DNA from: Tomitella gaofuii | GTDB lineage: Bacteria; Actinomycetota; Actinomycetes; Mycobacteriales; Mycobacteriaceae | Assembly (NCBI RefSeq): GCF_014126825.1 | Contig: NZ_CP059900.1 | Span: forward strand, 1,874,954-1,938,953 | DNA: 64,000 nt | Direction: 5' to 3' | Shown here: positions 26,518 to 35,460 of the stretch, one piece after another | Layout of the letters: every line of letters starts with the position of its first letter | How positions within the stretch are numbered: the stretch's first letter is position 1 | Program-made: the position numbers and the translations under genes | The notes under the pieces: generated by a model | Database searches by the model: none | The model's input: only the letters and a program-made list of their open reading frames with translations | Told to the model about the DNA's origin: nothing

Positions 26518-27687
26518 CTAGGGGGCGACGGCACCGATGTCGTCGAAGCCGTAGCGGGGGTAGGCGCCGATGACGGCCACCTCGAACAGCCCCTCCCCGG
26601 TGCTGGTCCGGCCGTCCTCGGTGAGCGTGCAGCGCGCCAGGTTGTCGATCGGGCAGAACATCCGCTTCCAGTCCTCGATGGAACTCGCGGGTTGCCGGAG
26701 CTGTTGGACGGCGAGTGCGCCCTGCCACATCCCGTGACGCCAGTCCTGTTCGAGCCCGTATCCGGTGCCCACGCCGATGTAGTTCGCCAGCACCGGTGTG
26801 CACTCCACACGCAGTGCCTCCCGCGTCCCGCCCTCGGGCAAGGGGCGGTGGAAGGTGAGCACCGCGCGGGACACTTCGCGCCCGCCCGGGTGGAAGGTCA
26901 ACGCGTGCTCGGGGCGGCCGAGATGCTCGGGTTCGCGCGCCGGGTCCCGCCACACGCGGGTGGCGTCCTCGACGATCCGGCGCCCGCGGGCGTCCTCCTG
27001 CATGATCGTGATGATCACCGCATCGTCGAACTGCAGCACCGCGTAGATCCAGAAGAAGCAGCTCGGCTCCGCGGTCTCGGCGGCGCGGCGCCCGGGCGGC
27101 TCGGGTTCGCCGACCGGTCGTACGCCCCAGGAGCGGTCGCGGTTGCCGATCCACATCTCGTCGGTGACGGCGATGGACCCGCCGTCGACAATCAGGTGCC
27201 CCCGCCAGGATCCGGCCTGGACGAAGCGCTGCGTGTCGAAGGTGACGCGGCCCAGTGTGCGGTCGAAGTGGCGGGACTCGAGCCGGGCGGGCGCGGCGGC
27301 CGTGAAGGTGAGATCGAACGACAGGTCCGGCGTATCCTCCGACGGGGCGAGCACCACCCGCAGCGCGCGCAGTCCCTCGATCACCTCGATGCGGAACGGG
27401 CCGACGGAGGTGTCCATGCGGTCGGCGCCCAGGGCCTTCGAGGCGCGGGCCACGAGGTGATCGTCGCCGCGGCGGAGCACGGCGAAAGCGTCGGCCACGC
27501 CCAGGTTGGGGTATTGGCCCATGCCGATGATGAGGAACATCGGTCCGGCGGCGCCGTCGAGCCTCGGTGCGCAGTTGAAGTAGTAGCGGTCGTAGAAGTT
27601 GCGGTCCGAGGTGCCGACGTGCCGGAGAACCTCGGGGACCTGGTGGATCGGGTAGTCGTCGGACGGGGACAGGTCGGAAGCGTTCAC
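26518..27687 (-). CDS. DUF7064/7065-like protein coupled to a phosphotransferase
   Basis: A 389-aa soluble protein with no signal peptide. It is rich in beta strands and resembles actinobacterial proteins that accompany aminoglycoside-phosphotransferase-like genes (I recall the label DUF7064/DUF7065, unsure). Segments such as DRNFYDRYYFNC, FLIIGMGQYPNLGVADAF and WIGNRDRSWGVRPVG look like a lipocalin/AttH-type hydroxyneurosporene-synthase fold that could hold a lipid, which is inference. The GTG at 27687 overlaps the upstream stop as GTGA, so expression is coupled. Role unknown. Confidence 0.6.
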   Translation of the reverse strand: MNASDLSPSDDYPIHQVPEVLRHVGTSDRNFYDRYYFNCAPRLDGAAGPMFLIIGMGQYPNLGVADAFAVLRRGDDHLVARASKALGADRMDTSVGPFRIEVIEGLRALRVVLAPSEDTPDLSFDLTFTAAAPARLESRHFDRTLGRVTFDTQRFVQAGSWRGHLIVDGGSIAVTDEMWIGNRDRSWGVRPVGEPEPPGRRAAETAEPSCFFWIYAVLQFDDAVIITIMQEDARGRRIVEDATRVWRDPAREPEHLGRPEHALTFHPGGREVSRAVLTFHRPLPEGGTREALRVECTPVLANYIGVGTGYGLEQDWRHGMWQGALAVQQLRQPASSIEDWKRMFCPIDNLARCTLTEDGRTSTGEGLFEVAVIGAYPRYGFDDIGAVAP

Positions 27688-28868
27688 GGCCGGCTCCCTC
27701 CGGTGTCGATGCCGGTCCAATACGTGTCCGCGAGCATCTTCTCCAGGCTCGCGCGATGCATGATCATGTCGTCGGGATCGTCCGGCGCCTCGGCCTGGCC
27801 GAACGCCACCGTGCGGCACTGGATGCGGAACATGATCACCGCCTGACGCAAGGCGGCATAGGTGACGAACCAGTCCAGGGAGGCGGGAGCGTGCCCGGCG
27901 AGGCGGGCGTACTCGTCGGCCACGTCGTCCCGGCGCAGCAGGCCGGGAAGCCCGGAAAGGTCGGCCGCTGCGGCGATGTCCTCGAAGAACCGGTGCAGGA
28001 AGATCATCCAGCCGAGGTCCATTTCGCGGGGCCCGAGCGCGGCCATCTCCCAATCGAGTACCGCGGCCGCGCGGAAATCCCGGTAGACGATGTTGCCGAT
28101 GCGGGCGTCGCCCCAGCACAGCGCCGCCGGCCCGGGGATCTCCGGCAGGGTGTTCGCGAGCTGGTCGAGCGCGCGCTCGATCAGCGGCGAACGGGGACCG
28201 TCGGCGCACACCCATTCGTAGTAGGCGCGTTGCGCGGCAAGGTGATCACGCAGGGCGTCGGCGGCTGCGACGGGGCCGGCCCCGTCGGCGAGCCGTGGAC
28301 AGGCGGACCAGGGCTCGGGGATCGCGTGCAGATCGGCGAGCACCTGAATGGACGAGGTCTGCAGTCGCGCGCGCTGGGGCTCGGTGCCGTCGGCCACCCA
28401 GGAGCCGAAATTGTAGGGCATCACGTCCGGGGGGATCTCGCCGTCGATGCGCTCCATCACCAGGAACTCGCGGCCCAGGTGGTCTGCGGAGTCCTCGAAC
28501 CAGAGCACTTCGGGTACCGGGACCGCGCTCGCCGCGGAGACGGCACGCATGACGTCGGCCTGCAACGCGAGGTCGTAGCGGGGGAAGACGGGCATGGCGT
28601 CGTCGTGGGGAGCGAGACGTCCGACGAGGCGGCGGTCGACTGGCCCTTCGGGGCCGTTCCAGTAGGCGGTGAACATGATCGAGTCGCTCGACATGCCCGC
28701 CTCCGTGGGCACGCTCAGATCCGTCACGCTCGGTCGGGCCTCGGGTCCGAGGGTGCGTGCCAGCCACTCGCGCAGAGCGACGGTCAGTGTGCCGGTGTCG
28801 GTGCGTGATGCGGCGGGCCTGGCGTACTCGCCGAGGTCCGTGTCGCCGGATGTCTGAGGGGGTGTCAT
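27684..28868 (-). CDS. Aminoglycoside phosphotransferase-family kinase (ACAD11-like)
   Basis: A 394-aa APH-fold protein. The catalytic loop appears as LCWGDARIGNIVY, where HGD is replaced by WGD, with Asp then Asn four residues later; the metal-binding DWE follows in AAVLDWEMAALGPREMDLGW. EFLVMERIDG is the hinge. Related phosphotransferase domains activate hydroxy-acyl-CoAs in mammalian ACAD10/11, and actinobacterial copies lie near steroid or fatty-acid genes, so a role in lipid catabolism is possible. ATG 28868 has GGGAG upstream and faces a TetR gene across an inverted repeat, suggesting that regulator controls it. Confidence 0.75.
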   Translation of the reverse strand: MTPPQTSGDTDLGEYARPAASRTDTGTLTVALREWLARTLGPEARPSVTDLSVPTEAGMSSDSIMFTAYWNGPEGPVDRRLVGRLAPHDDAMPVFPRYDLALQADVMRAVSAASAVPVPEVLWFEDSADHLGREFLVMERIDGEIPPDVMPYNFGSWVADGTEPQRARLQTSSIQVLADLHAIPEPWSACPRLADGAGPVAAADALRDHLAAQRAYYEWVCADGPRSPLIERALDQLANTLPEIPGPAALCWGDARIGNIVYRDFRAAAVLDWEMAALGPREMDLGWMIFLHRFFEDIAAAADLSGLPGLLRRDDVADEYARLAGHAPASLDWFVTYAALRQAVIMFRIQCRTVAFGQAEAPDDPDDMIMHRASLEKMLADTYWTGIDTGGSRP

Positions 28869-28940
28869 GCGGCTCCCGTCTGTGAGTTTCGTCTCGTAGG
28901 CTGCATTGCTCCACGTCGCCACCTAGGCAATACAGACCGT

Positions 28941-28972
28941 AACGGCTACGGCGATGAGAGAATGTAGCCGTT
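28941..28972. promoter_or_regulatory. Inverted-repeat operator between phosphotransferase and TetR genes
   Basis: AACGGCTAC (28941-28949) and GTAGCCGTT (28964-28972) are perfect 9-bp arms separated by 14 bases, in the only gap between divergent genes. A TetR dimer or pair of dimers encoded next door is the expected ligand. Confidence 0.6.
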
Positions 28973-29008
28973 GAAACCGCGATATGCAATGGGTCACAAG
29001 GAGGTGTC

Positions 29009-29632
29009 ATGACGCCGGTGGGCCACGAGGTGCCGTCACGATCTGGTGATGGCGTGCATAGACTTGGGCCGCAGCGGAATCCGGAGATCGACGCCTCGGT
29101 GCTGAAGGCGACACGTGAACTGCTTGTGGAACGCGGGTACCAGGCGGTGAGTATCGATGCGATCGCCTCGCGTGCGGGCGTAGGTCGCCCGACGGTGTAC
29201 CGGCGTTGGCGGTCCAAGGCGCACATCGTGCACGACGCGATCTACCCCAGCATCGAGCCGACGCCGCTGGCGGAGGGCACGCTGGAGGATCGCCTGACCG
29301 CGCTCGTCACGGGTGCTTTTGCGCTGTTCGGCATGCCGCACGCCCGGGCCGGGGTGCCGGGGCTGATGTCGGAGACCCGCTCGGACCCCGAGCTACGGGC
29401 CAAGCTCGTCACCGAGCAGCTCGAGCCGGTGCGGCTGGCAGTGGCGCAGCTGATCGCCGAGGGCGTCGCCGCCGGTCAGGTCCGTGCCGACGCGGACGCG
29501 GACACCGTGGTGGACGTGCTCGCCGGAGCCGCCATCTTCGCACTGGGTGTGCGCAACGCCGACGATGCGCCGGTGCTCGCGGCGCGCGTGAGCGAGTTGA
29601 TCATTCGCGGGATTCGGGTCGACCCGCGCTGA
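29009..29632 (+). CDS. TetR/AcrR-family transcriptional regulator
   Basis: A 207-aa repressor. The helix-turn-helix is near residues 45-75: VSIDAIASRAGVGRPTVYRRWRSKAHIV, a classical TetR DNA-binding domain with the Tyr-Arg-Arg-Trp recognition helix end. The C-terminal part matches TetR_C_16/33-type ligand domains. It is divergently oriented to the phosphotransferase/DUF7064 operon, with a 9-bp inverted repeat in between, so autoregulation and control of that operon are likely. A ribosome site AAGGAGG precedes the start. Confidence 0.9.
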   Translation: MTPVGHEVPSRSGDGVHRLGPQRNPEIDASVLKATRELLVERGYQAVSIDAIASRAGVGRPTVYRRWRSKAHIVHDAIYPSIEPTPLAEGTLEDRLTALVTGAFALFGMPHARAGVPGLMSETRSDPELRAKLVTEQLEPVRLAVAQLIAEGVAAGQVRADADADTVVDVLAGAAIFALGVRNADDAPVLAARVSELIIRGIRVDPR

Positions 29633-29648
29633 TCAGCTCGGGCGGCTG

Positions 29649-30146
29649 TCAGTGCGATGCCGGCTCCAGCACGAACACGGGGATGCGCCGCGTGGTCTTC
29701 TGCTGGTACTCCGCGTACGGGGGGAACGCGGCGACGGCGCGCTCCCACCACACGGCGCGCTCGTCGCCGTGCACCTCGCGGGCGAGGAAGGTGCCCTTGG
29801 CCTCGCCGTCGCGCACCTGCACGCGCGGGTTCCTCGTGAGATTCCGGTACCAGACGGGATTCTCGGGGGCGCCGCCCTTCGACGCGACGGCCGCGTACAC
29901 ACCCCCGTGCTCGACGCGCATGACCGGGGTCTTGCGCAGTTTTCCGGACGTGGCGCCGATGTTGTCGACGATGACGACCGGCATCCCGTTCAGCTCCGTG
30001 CCGTCGGTGCCGCCGGAACCCTCGTAGAGCGCCACCTGGTCGCGGACCCACTGGGCGGGACTGGGCGCATACTCGGGCGCCCCGTCACCGCCGGCGTGGC
30101 CGGCGTCGTCGTGTGCTGTGCCCTCGTGGTTCGTGCCGTGGTCCAT
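29649..30146 (-). CDS. F420-dependent nitroreductase-family protein, Ddn-like
   Basis: A 165-aa protein of the deazaflavin-dependent nitroreductase (Ddn/DUF385) family. The motif [19 protein letters not shown] followed by [13 protein letters not shown] is characteristic of the F420-phosphate pocket. Mtb Ddn reduces menaquinone and activates nitroimidazole drugs. The His/Asp/Gly-rich first 25 residues look unstructured. ATG 30146 is preceded by GGGAGG. It is convergent with the TetR gene, ending 16 bp from its stop. Confidence 0.87.
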   Translation of the reverse strand: MDHGTNHEGTAHDDAGHAGGDGAPEYAPSPAQWVRDQVALYEGSGGTDGTELNGMPVVIVDNIGATSGKLRKTPVMRVEHGGVYAAVASKGGAPENPVWYRNLTRNPRVQVRDGEAKGTFLAREVHGDERAVWWERAVAAFPPYAEYQQKTTRRIPVFVLEPASH

Positions 30147-30192
30147 GCCCGATCCTCCCTGTCGCGTCGGGCGGCGCTGTGTCGCCCGGGCG

Positions 30193-31653
30193 TCAGCGCC
30201 GCTCCGTGCCGTCCTGGAGCCGGTCCGCCTCACCGGTCCCGGCGTTCCGCACTCCAGAATATGCCTCCCCGGCCCGGTGGTGCGTGCGCCACCACCGCGA
30301 GTTCAGCAGCGACAGCACCACCAGCACGACGAAGAACACCCCGGTGGCGATGAGCTGGTTGCGCGCGGCGGTATCGGTGCACATCAGTGCGACCAGGGCG
30401 AGGAGTCCGGCGAGGGTGAACCAGGTCAGATAGGGATGCAGCCACATGCGCAGCCGCAGCGTGCCCTCCTGCTCGAAGCGGGGCCGCAGCCGTAGTTGCG
30501 AGACTGCGATCATCGCCCACATCACGAGCAGGACGGCGCCGACGGCGTTGAACAGGATCGAGAGCAGCCGGTCCGGCAGCAGCCAGTTGAGCACCACGGT
30601 CACGAACGAGAAGAACACCGACAGCAGCACGGCGGCCCGGGGCGCGCCGTTGCCGGCCACGGTGCCGAACACCCGCGGCGCCTCACCGTTGCGCGCGAGC
30701 GAGAACACCATGCGTGCGGTGCCGTAGATCTGGGCGTTGAACGACGACAGCAGTGCCACCACCACGACCAGTTCCATGAACCCGGAGGCCAGCGGGATCT
30801 TCGCGACGTCGAGCACGGCGACGAAGGGGCTGGAGGCGAGCGCGCCGTCGGTCCACGGCAGCACCAGCACCATGATGGCGATCGAGCCGAGGTAGAACAC
30901 TCCGATCCGCCAGACGACGTTGCGTACGGCGATGCCGATGGAACGCTCCGGATCCTCCGACTCCGCGGACGCGATGGCCACCAGTTCGATGCCCCCGAAG
31001 GCGAACGCCACCACCAGAAGCCCGCTGGCCACGCCGGACCACCCGTTGGGCATGAATCCGCCGTCGCCGAGGAAGTGCGTGAAACCCACCGGGTCGGTGC
31101 CCGGCAGCAGACCGAACACCAGCAGCACGCCCAGCACGAGGAAGGCGATGATCACGCCGACCTTGAGCGCGGCGAACCAGAACTCGAACTCGCCGAAGTT
31201 GCTCACTTTGCTGAGGTTCACGACCGCGAAGAAGACCACGAACACCAGCGCGATCACCCACTGGGAGACCCCGGGTATCCAGGAGTGCACGATCTCGGAG
31301 GCGCCGGTGATCTCGGCGCCGAGCACCATGATGAGCATCGCCCAGTACAGCCAGCCCATGGAGAACCCGGCCCACTGGCCGATGCCGAGGCGGGCGTACT
31401 CCGCGAACGATCCGCTGGCGGGCCTGGCGGCGCCCATTTCGCCGAGCATCCGCATGACGAGGACGACGATCACCCCGGCGAACACGTACGACAGCAGCAC
31501 CGCCGGGCCGGCTGTGGCGATGCCCTCTCCGCTGCCGAGGAACAGGCCGGCGCCGATGGCCGAACCGAGCCCCATCATCGTGATGTGACGGGTCTTCAGC
31601 CCGCGGCCCAGGGCGCCGGTGCCGGCGGTGGACGAGGAGTCGGGGGTGCTCAT
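30193..31653 (-). CDS. Amino-acid permease of the APC family
   Basis: A 486-aa permease with about twelve helices. The APC/AAT signature lies near the start: [28 protein letters not shown], the unwound first helix of the amino-acid site. [10 protein letters not shown] and [21 protein letters not shown] are other conserved loops, as in GABA, aromatic and D-Ser/D-Ala permeases. Transport is by proton symport; substrate not determinable. It lies directly downstream of dapD (23 bp) on the same strand, so the two may be cotranscribed. Confidence 0.9.
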   Translation of the reverse strand: MSTPDSSSTAGTGALGRGLKTRHITMMGLGSAIGAGLFLGSGEGIATAGPAVLLSYVFAGVIVVLVMRMLGEMGAARPASGSFAEYARLGIGQWAGFSMGWLYWAMLIMVLGAEITGASEIVHSWIPGVSQWVIALVFVVFFAVVNLSKVSNFGEFEFWFAALKVGVIIAFLVLGVLLVFGLLPGTDPVGFTHFLGDGGFMPNGWSGVASGLLVVAFAFGGIELVAIASAESEDPERSIGIAVRNVVWRIGVFYLGSIAIMVLVLPWTDGALASSPFVAVLDVAKIPLASGFMELVVVVALLSSFNAQIYGTARMVFSLARNGEAPRVFGTVAGNGAPRAAVLLSVFFSFVTVVLNWLLPDRLLSILFNAVGAVLLVMWAMIAVSQLRLRPRFEQEGTLRLRMWLHPYLTWFTLAGLLALVALMCTDTAARNQLIATGVFFVVLVVLSLLNSRWWRTHHRAGEAYSGVRNAGTGEADRLQDGTERR

Positions 31654-31676
31654 GGTGGGGTGGGACCTCCGCCCGC

Positions 31677-32702
31677 TCAGTTCTTGTGCAGTGCGCTGTT
31701 GAGCGCGATGCCGGAGCCGGTGCGCGAAACCGCCTCGACGCTGCCGGTCTGCGAATTGCGCCGGTACAGCAGGCCGGACGTGCCGGACAGGGCCGCCGCC
31801 TTGACGACGGTCGTACCGGAGGAGCCGACGTCCGGGGCGTCGAGGAGGGTCACCTTGGTGCCCGCCGTGAGATAGAGCCCCGCCTCCACCACGCAGTCGT
31901 CGCCCAGGGAGATTCCTACCCCGGCGTTGGCGCCCAGCAGGCAGCTGCGGCCGATGGTGATGACCTGTGTGCCGCCGCCGGAGAGCGTGCCCATGATCGA
32001 CGCGCCGCCCCCCACGTCGCTGCCGTCGCCCACGACCACCCCGGCCGAGATGCGGCCCTCGACCATCGACGCGCCGAGGGTACCCGCGTTGAAGTTGACG
32101 AAGCCCTCGTGCATGACGGTCGTGCCCTCGGCGAGGTGGGCTCCCAGGCGGACGCGGTCGGCGTCGGCGATGCGGACCCCGGCGGGCACGACGTAGTCGA
32201 CCATCCGCGGGAACTTGTCGATCGAATAGACGGTGACGGGGCCGTCCGCGGCGAGCGCGGCCCGGACGGTTTCGAACCCCTGCGGAGCGCACGGGCCGTG
32301 GTTGGTCCACACCACGTTGGCGAGCAGGCCGAACAGGCCGTCCAGGTTGAGCCGGTGGGGTGCGACCAGGCGGTGCGACAACAGGTGCAGCCGCAGGTAG
32401 GCGTCATGGGCGTCGACGGGAGGGGCGTCCAGCGACGCGATGGTCGTCCGGACGGCGATGCGTTCGGTGCCGCGGCGCCCGTCCTTCCCGGTGAGCCCGG
32501 CCAGGTCTGCGGGGACGTCGCCGGCCTCGAGGCGGACGGTGCCCGCCCCGGCGCCGGCCGCGGCCCCCGCTCCGGGCGCATCGGCGCCGGTGTCCAACCG
32601 GGGGTCGGGGTACCAGGTGTCCAGTACCGTTCCGTCCCGGGTGATCGTGGCGACTCCGGTGCCGGTGGCGCCGTTTCGGTGCGTCTTCGCTGCAGGGCTC
32701 AC
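31677..32702 (-). CDS. dapD: Tetrahydrodipicolinate N-succinyltransferase DapD
   Basis: A 341-aa actinobacterial DapD. The N-terminal domain is followed by a left-handed parallel beta-helix with hexapeptide repeats in the C-terminal half ([48 protein letters not shown]). It transfers succinyl from succinyl-CoA to L-tetrahydrodipicolinate in the DAP/lysine path. An Ala/Gly insertion near residues 42-55 is linker-like. Start GTG 32702. It diverges from dapE across only 80 bp, mirroring Rv1201c/Rv1202. Confidence 0.95.
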   Translation of the reverse strand: MSPAAKTHRNGATGTGVATITRDGTVLDTWYPDPRLDTGADAPGAGAAAGAGAGTVRLEAGDVPADLAGLTGKDGRRGTERIAVRTTIASLDAPPVDAHDAYLRLHLLSHRLVAPHRLNLDGLFGLLANVVWTNHGPCAPQGFETVRAALAADGPVTVYSIDKFPRMVDYVVPAGVRIADADRVRLGAHLAEGTTVMHEGFVNFNAGTLGASMVEGRISAGVVVGDGSDVGGGASIMGTLSGGGTQVITIGRSCLLGANAGVGISLGDDCVVEAGLYLTAGTKVTLLDAPDVGSSGTTVVKAAALSGTSGLLYRRNSQTGSVEAVSRTGSGIALNSALHKN

Positions 32703-32770
32703 GGGGGATCAGCCTACAACCGGAGCCCTGCGGTCGCCGGGGCGCGGGGATCGCGCGCGACGACCGTCGA

Positions 32771-32776
32771 TACGCT
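32771..32776 (+). promoter_or_regulatory. -10 box TACGCT of dapE, leaderless
   Basis: TACGCT ends 7 bases before the dapE ATG (32783), so transcription should start on the A of ATG. The space has no ribosome site. It is inside the 80-bp divergent dapD/dapE gap. Confidence 0.6.
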
Positions 32777-32782
32777 GGCCGG

Positions 32783-33967
32783 ATGGCGAGCCGAGACGCA
32801 ACTGACGCTGACGACAGCACCGGGGCCGTCGTGCCGGACCGGCCGCGGCTCGACCTGGCAGGGGACGTCGCGGACCTCGCGGCGGCGCTGGTGGACATCC
32901 CCAGCGTCTCGCGCGACGAGGCGCTGATCGCGGACACGGTGGAATCGGCGCTCCGGGGGCAGGCCCCGCACCTGGAGGTGGTGCGCTCGGGCAATGCGGT
33001 ACTGGCGCGCACCAGTCTCGGGAGGGCGCGCAGGGTGATGCTGGCCGGCCACCTCGACACCGTCCCCATCGCCGGAAACGTGCCGTCGCGCCGTGTGGCA
33101 GGGGCCGGCGACGTGGACGGCGTGCGGGGGGAGGCGCGCGGGGCGGACCTGCTCTACGGCTGCGGCACGGTGGACATGAAATCCGGCGACGCGGTCTTCC
33201 TGCACCTGGCCGCCACGCTCACCGCGCCGGTGCACGACATCACTCTGGTCCTCTACGACTGCGAGGAGATCGCCGCCGAGTACAACGGCCTCGGCCGGAT
33301 CGAGCGCGATCTGCCCGGATGGCTGGCGGCCGACGTCGCCGTCCTGGGCGAGCCGTCCGACGGAGTCATCGAGGCGGGCTGTCAGGGCACTCTGCGGGTC
33401 CGCCTGACCACCGAGGGCGTGCGGTCGCATTCGGCGCGGTCGTGGCTGGGCGTCAACGCGGTGCACGGGCTCGCCCCCGTGCTGCAGCGGCTGGCCGGTT
33501 ACGCCCCGCGGCAGGTCGACATCGACGGCTGCGTCTACCGGGAGGGCCTGCAGGCGGTGCGCGTCACCGGGGGCGTCGCGGGCAACGTGGTGCCGGATGC
33601 CGCGTCCATCGACGTGAACTTCCGGTTCGCGCCCGACCGCACCGCCGATGAGGCGCTCGAACATGTGCGTGAGGTGTTCGCGGGCATCGACGCGGGCATG
33701 GAGGTCACCGACCTGTCGCCGGGGGCGCTGCCCGGACTCGCCGCCCCCGCCGCGGTGGAGCTCGTCGCCGCGGCCGGCGGCAGGTTCCGGGCGAAGTACG
33801 GCTGGACCGACGTCGCGCGCTTCGCCGCGCGGGGCATCCCCGCCGTCAACTACGGGCCCGGCGACCCGAACCTCGCGCACACGCGCGGCGAGTTCGTCGA
33901 CACCGCGCAGATCCACCAGGTTGCGCAAGTGCTGCGCTCCTACCTGACCACCGGCGTTCCGGCGTGA
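32783..33967 (+). CDS. dapE: Succinyl-diaminopimelate desuccinylase DapE
   Basis: A 394-aa M20-family di-zinc hydrolase. Metal ligands are visible: GHLDTVP for the first His, [11 protein letters not shown] for the bridging Asp, YDCEEI for the catalytic Glu pair, and LGEPSD. It hydrolyses N-succinyl-LL-DAP to LL-DAP and succinate, the step after DapC. The dimerisation/lid domain lies in the middle (about residues 210-320). First gene of a probable operon continuing into the LOG genes after 27 bp, although LOG1 also has its own -10 box. Confidence 0.95.
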   Translation: MASRDATDADDSTGAVVPDRPRLDLAGDVADLAAALVDIPSVSRDEALIADTVESALRGQAPHLEVVRSGNAVLARTSLGRARRVMLAGHLDTVPIAGNVPSRRVAGAGDVDGVRGEARGADLLYGCGTVDMKSGDAVFLHLAATLTAPVHDITLVLYDCEEIAAEYNGLGRIERDLPGWLAADVAVLGEPSDGVIEAGCQGTLRVRLTTEGVRSHSARSWLGVNAVHGLAPVLQRLAGYAPRQVDIDGCVYREGLQAVRVTGGVAGNVVPDAASIDVNFRFAPDRTADEALEHVREVFAGIDAGMEVTDLSPGALPGLAAPAAVELVAAAGGRFRAKYGWTDVARFAARGIPAVNYGPGDPNLAHTRGEFVDTAQIHQVAQVLRSYLTTGVPA

Positions 33968-33981
33968 CGCGGCGGTGCGGA

Positions 33982-33987
33982 TAGCCT
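33982..33987 (+). promoter_or_regulatory. -10 box TAGCCT before the first LOG gene
   Basis: TAGCCT ends 8 bases before the ATG at 33995, in the 27 bp after the dapE stop. It would give a leaderless or one-base-leader transcript for the downstream operon. Confidence 0.55.
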
Positions 33988-33994
33988 CGACCCC

Positions 33995-34804
33995 ATGAGC
34001 GACAGACACCCCGACGGTTCCGCACGTCCGCGCGGCGACTTCGGCCCGCGCGACAGGCGCGCCACCGCGTCGACACCCGAACAGCGCCTGCTGGACCATC
34101 GGGGGCCGGGCGACTGGGTGCACACCGACCCGTGGCGGGTGCTGCGGATCCACAGCGAGTTCATCGAGGGCTTCGGGGCGCTCGCGGAGCTCCCCCGGGC
34201 GGTGTCGATCTTCGGCTCGGCACGGGTGGGGGAGACGTCGGACGCCTACCGCGACACGCGGCGGCTGGCGGGCAAGTTCGTCGACGCCGGGTACGCGGTG
34301 ATCACCGGCGGCGGACCGGGGGTGATGGAGGCGGGAAACCGCGGTGCCACGGATGCCGACGGGCTTTCCGTGGGGCTGGGCATCGAACTGCCCCACGAAC
34401 AGGGCATGAACCGGTGGGTGGAGCTGGGCCTGAACTTCCGGTACTTCTTCACCCGCAAGACCATGTTCGTCAAGTACTCGCAGGCCTTCGTGTGCATGCC
34501 GGGAGGTTTCGGCACGCTCGACGAGCTTTCCGAGGCGCTCACGCTGGTGCAGACCGGCAAGATCACCCGGTTCCCCATCGTGCTCGTGGGCACGGCCTTC
34601 TGGGACGGGCTGGTGCGCTGGTTGCGTGACGCGCTCGTGGCCGAGGGCATGATCGACGAGTCCGACATGGACCTGATCCACGTCACCGACTCGCTCGACG
34701 ACGCGGTGCGCTTCGTCGTCGAGGCGCACCGGGAGCTGGATGAGGACGCGCGCCCGACGGTGGACGGGCCCACGGGCCCCGCGGGCGAGGTGGGGCCGCA
34801 GTGA
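33995..34804 (+). CDS. LOG-family Rossmann protein (long form)
   Basis: A 269-aa TIGR00730/LOG-family protein. The signatures GGGPGVMEAGNRGA and MPGGFGTLDEL are present with the intermediate NFRYFFTRKTMFVKYSQ, so the phosphoribohydrolase site is complete. LOG enzymes release a free base (cytokinin-like adenine) and ribose-5-phosphate from nucleoside monophosphates. The N-terminal 60 residues, with WRVLRIHSEFIEGF, are absent from plant LOGs. The stop overlaps the next LOG gene by 4 bp. Confidence 0.85.
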   Translation: MSDRHPDGSARPRGDFGPRDRRATASTPEQRLLDHRGPGDWVHTDPWRVLRIHSEFIEGFGALAELPRAVSIFGSARVGETSDAYRDTRRLAGKFVDAGYAVITGGGPGVMEAGNRGATDADGLSVGLGIELPHEQGMNRWVELGLNFRYFFTRKTMFVKYSQAFVCMPGGFGTLDELSEALTLVQTGKITRFPIVLVGTAFWDGLVRWLRDALVAEGMIDESDMDLIHVTDSLDDAVRFVVEAHRELDEDARPTVDGPTGPAGEVGPQ

Positions 34805-35460
34805 CGGGGGAGTTCACGGGCGGGCCCGTCGGCACCGGAACACGCGCGGTGTGCGTGTTCTGCGCGTCGGGCCCGGTTCCCGCGCGCTACGAGCGATTGG
34901 CGGCGGACGTGGGGGCCGCGCTCGCCGAGCGCGGCTGGACGCTGGTCTCCGGAGGCGGCCGGGTGTCGATGATGGGCGCGGTGGCCAGGGCGGCGCGGGC
35001 CGGCGGCGCGCGCACCGTCGGCGTGATCCCCCGTGCGCTCGTCGACATGGAGGTGATGGATTCCGAGTCCGACGAGCTGCTGGTGACCGAGACCATGCGT
35101 GAGCGCAAAACGTTGATGGACGCGCACGCGGACGCGTTCCTGGCGCTGCCCGGCGGCCTGGGCACCATCGAGGAGCTCAGCGAGGTGTGGACGGCGTCCA
35201 CCCTCGGCATGCACGACAAGCCCGTCGTCCTCCTCGACCCGGGCGGGCATTACGGGGGACTGATGGCGTGGCTGCGGGCGATCGCCGGTGAGGGTTTCGT
35301 GCGGCACGAGGCGTTGGACCGGCTGCCCGTGGCGACGACGATCGATCAGGCGCTGGACCTGTGCGCGGGGACCGCGCGCACCAGCGGCACCGCGGTCCGT
35401 TCGGCCGGACGCGACGGTGCGGCGCCGGCCGGTGCCGCGCGGGACGGGGGACTGGCGTGA
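34801..35460 (+). CDS. LOG-family phosphoribohydrolase (short form, Rv1205-like)
   Basis: A 219-aa paralogue of the preceding gene. It starts VCVFCASGPVP, typical of true LOGs, and carries SGGGRVSMMGAVA and LPGGLGTIEE, with RKTLM between. Mtb Rv1205 is a LOG that makes cytokinins and whose accumulation is toxic when proteasomal turnover fails. The C-terminal 35 residues are Ala/Gly/Arg rich. The GTG at 34801 overlaps the previous stop and its own stop overlaps the GTG of folP2, so this is the middle of a translationally coupled chain. Confidence 0.88.
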   Translation: MTGEFTGGPVGTGTRAVCVFCASGPVPARYERLAADVGAALAERGWTLVSGGGRVSMMGAVARAARAGGARTVGVIPRALVDMEVMDSESDELLVTETMRERKTLMDAHADAFLALPGGLGTIEELSEVWTASTLGMHDKPVVLLDPGGHYGGLMAWLRAIAGEGFVRHEALDRLPVATTIDQALDLCAGTARTSGTAVRSAGRDGAAPAGAARDGGLA

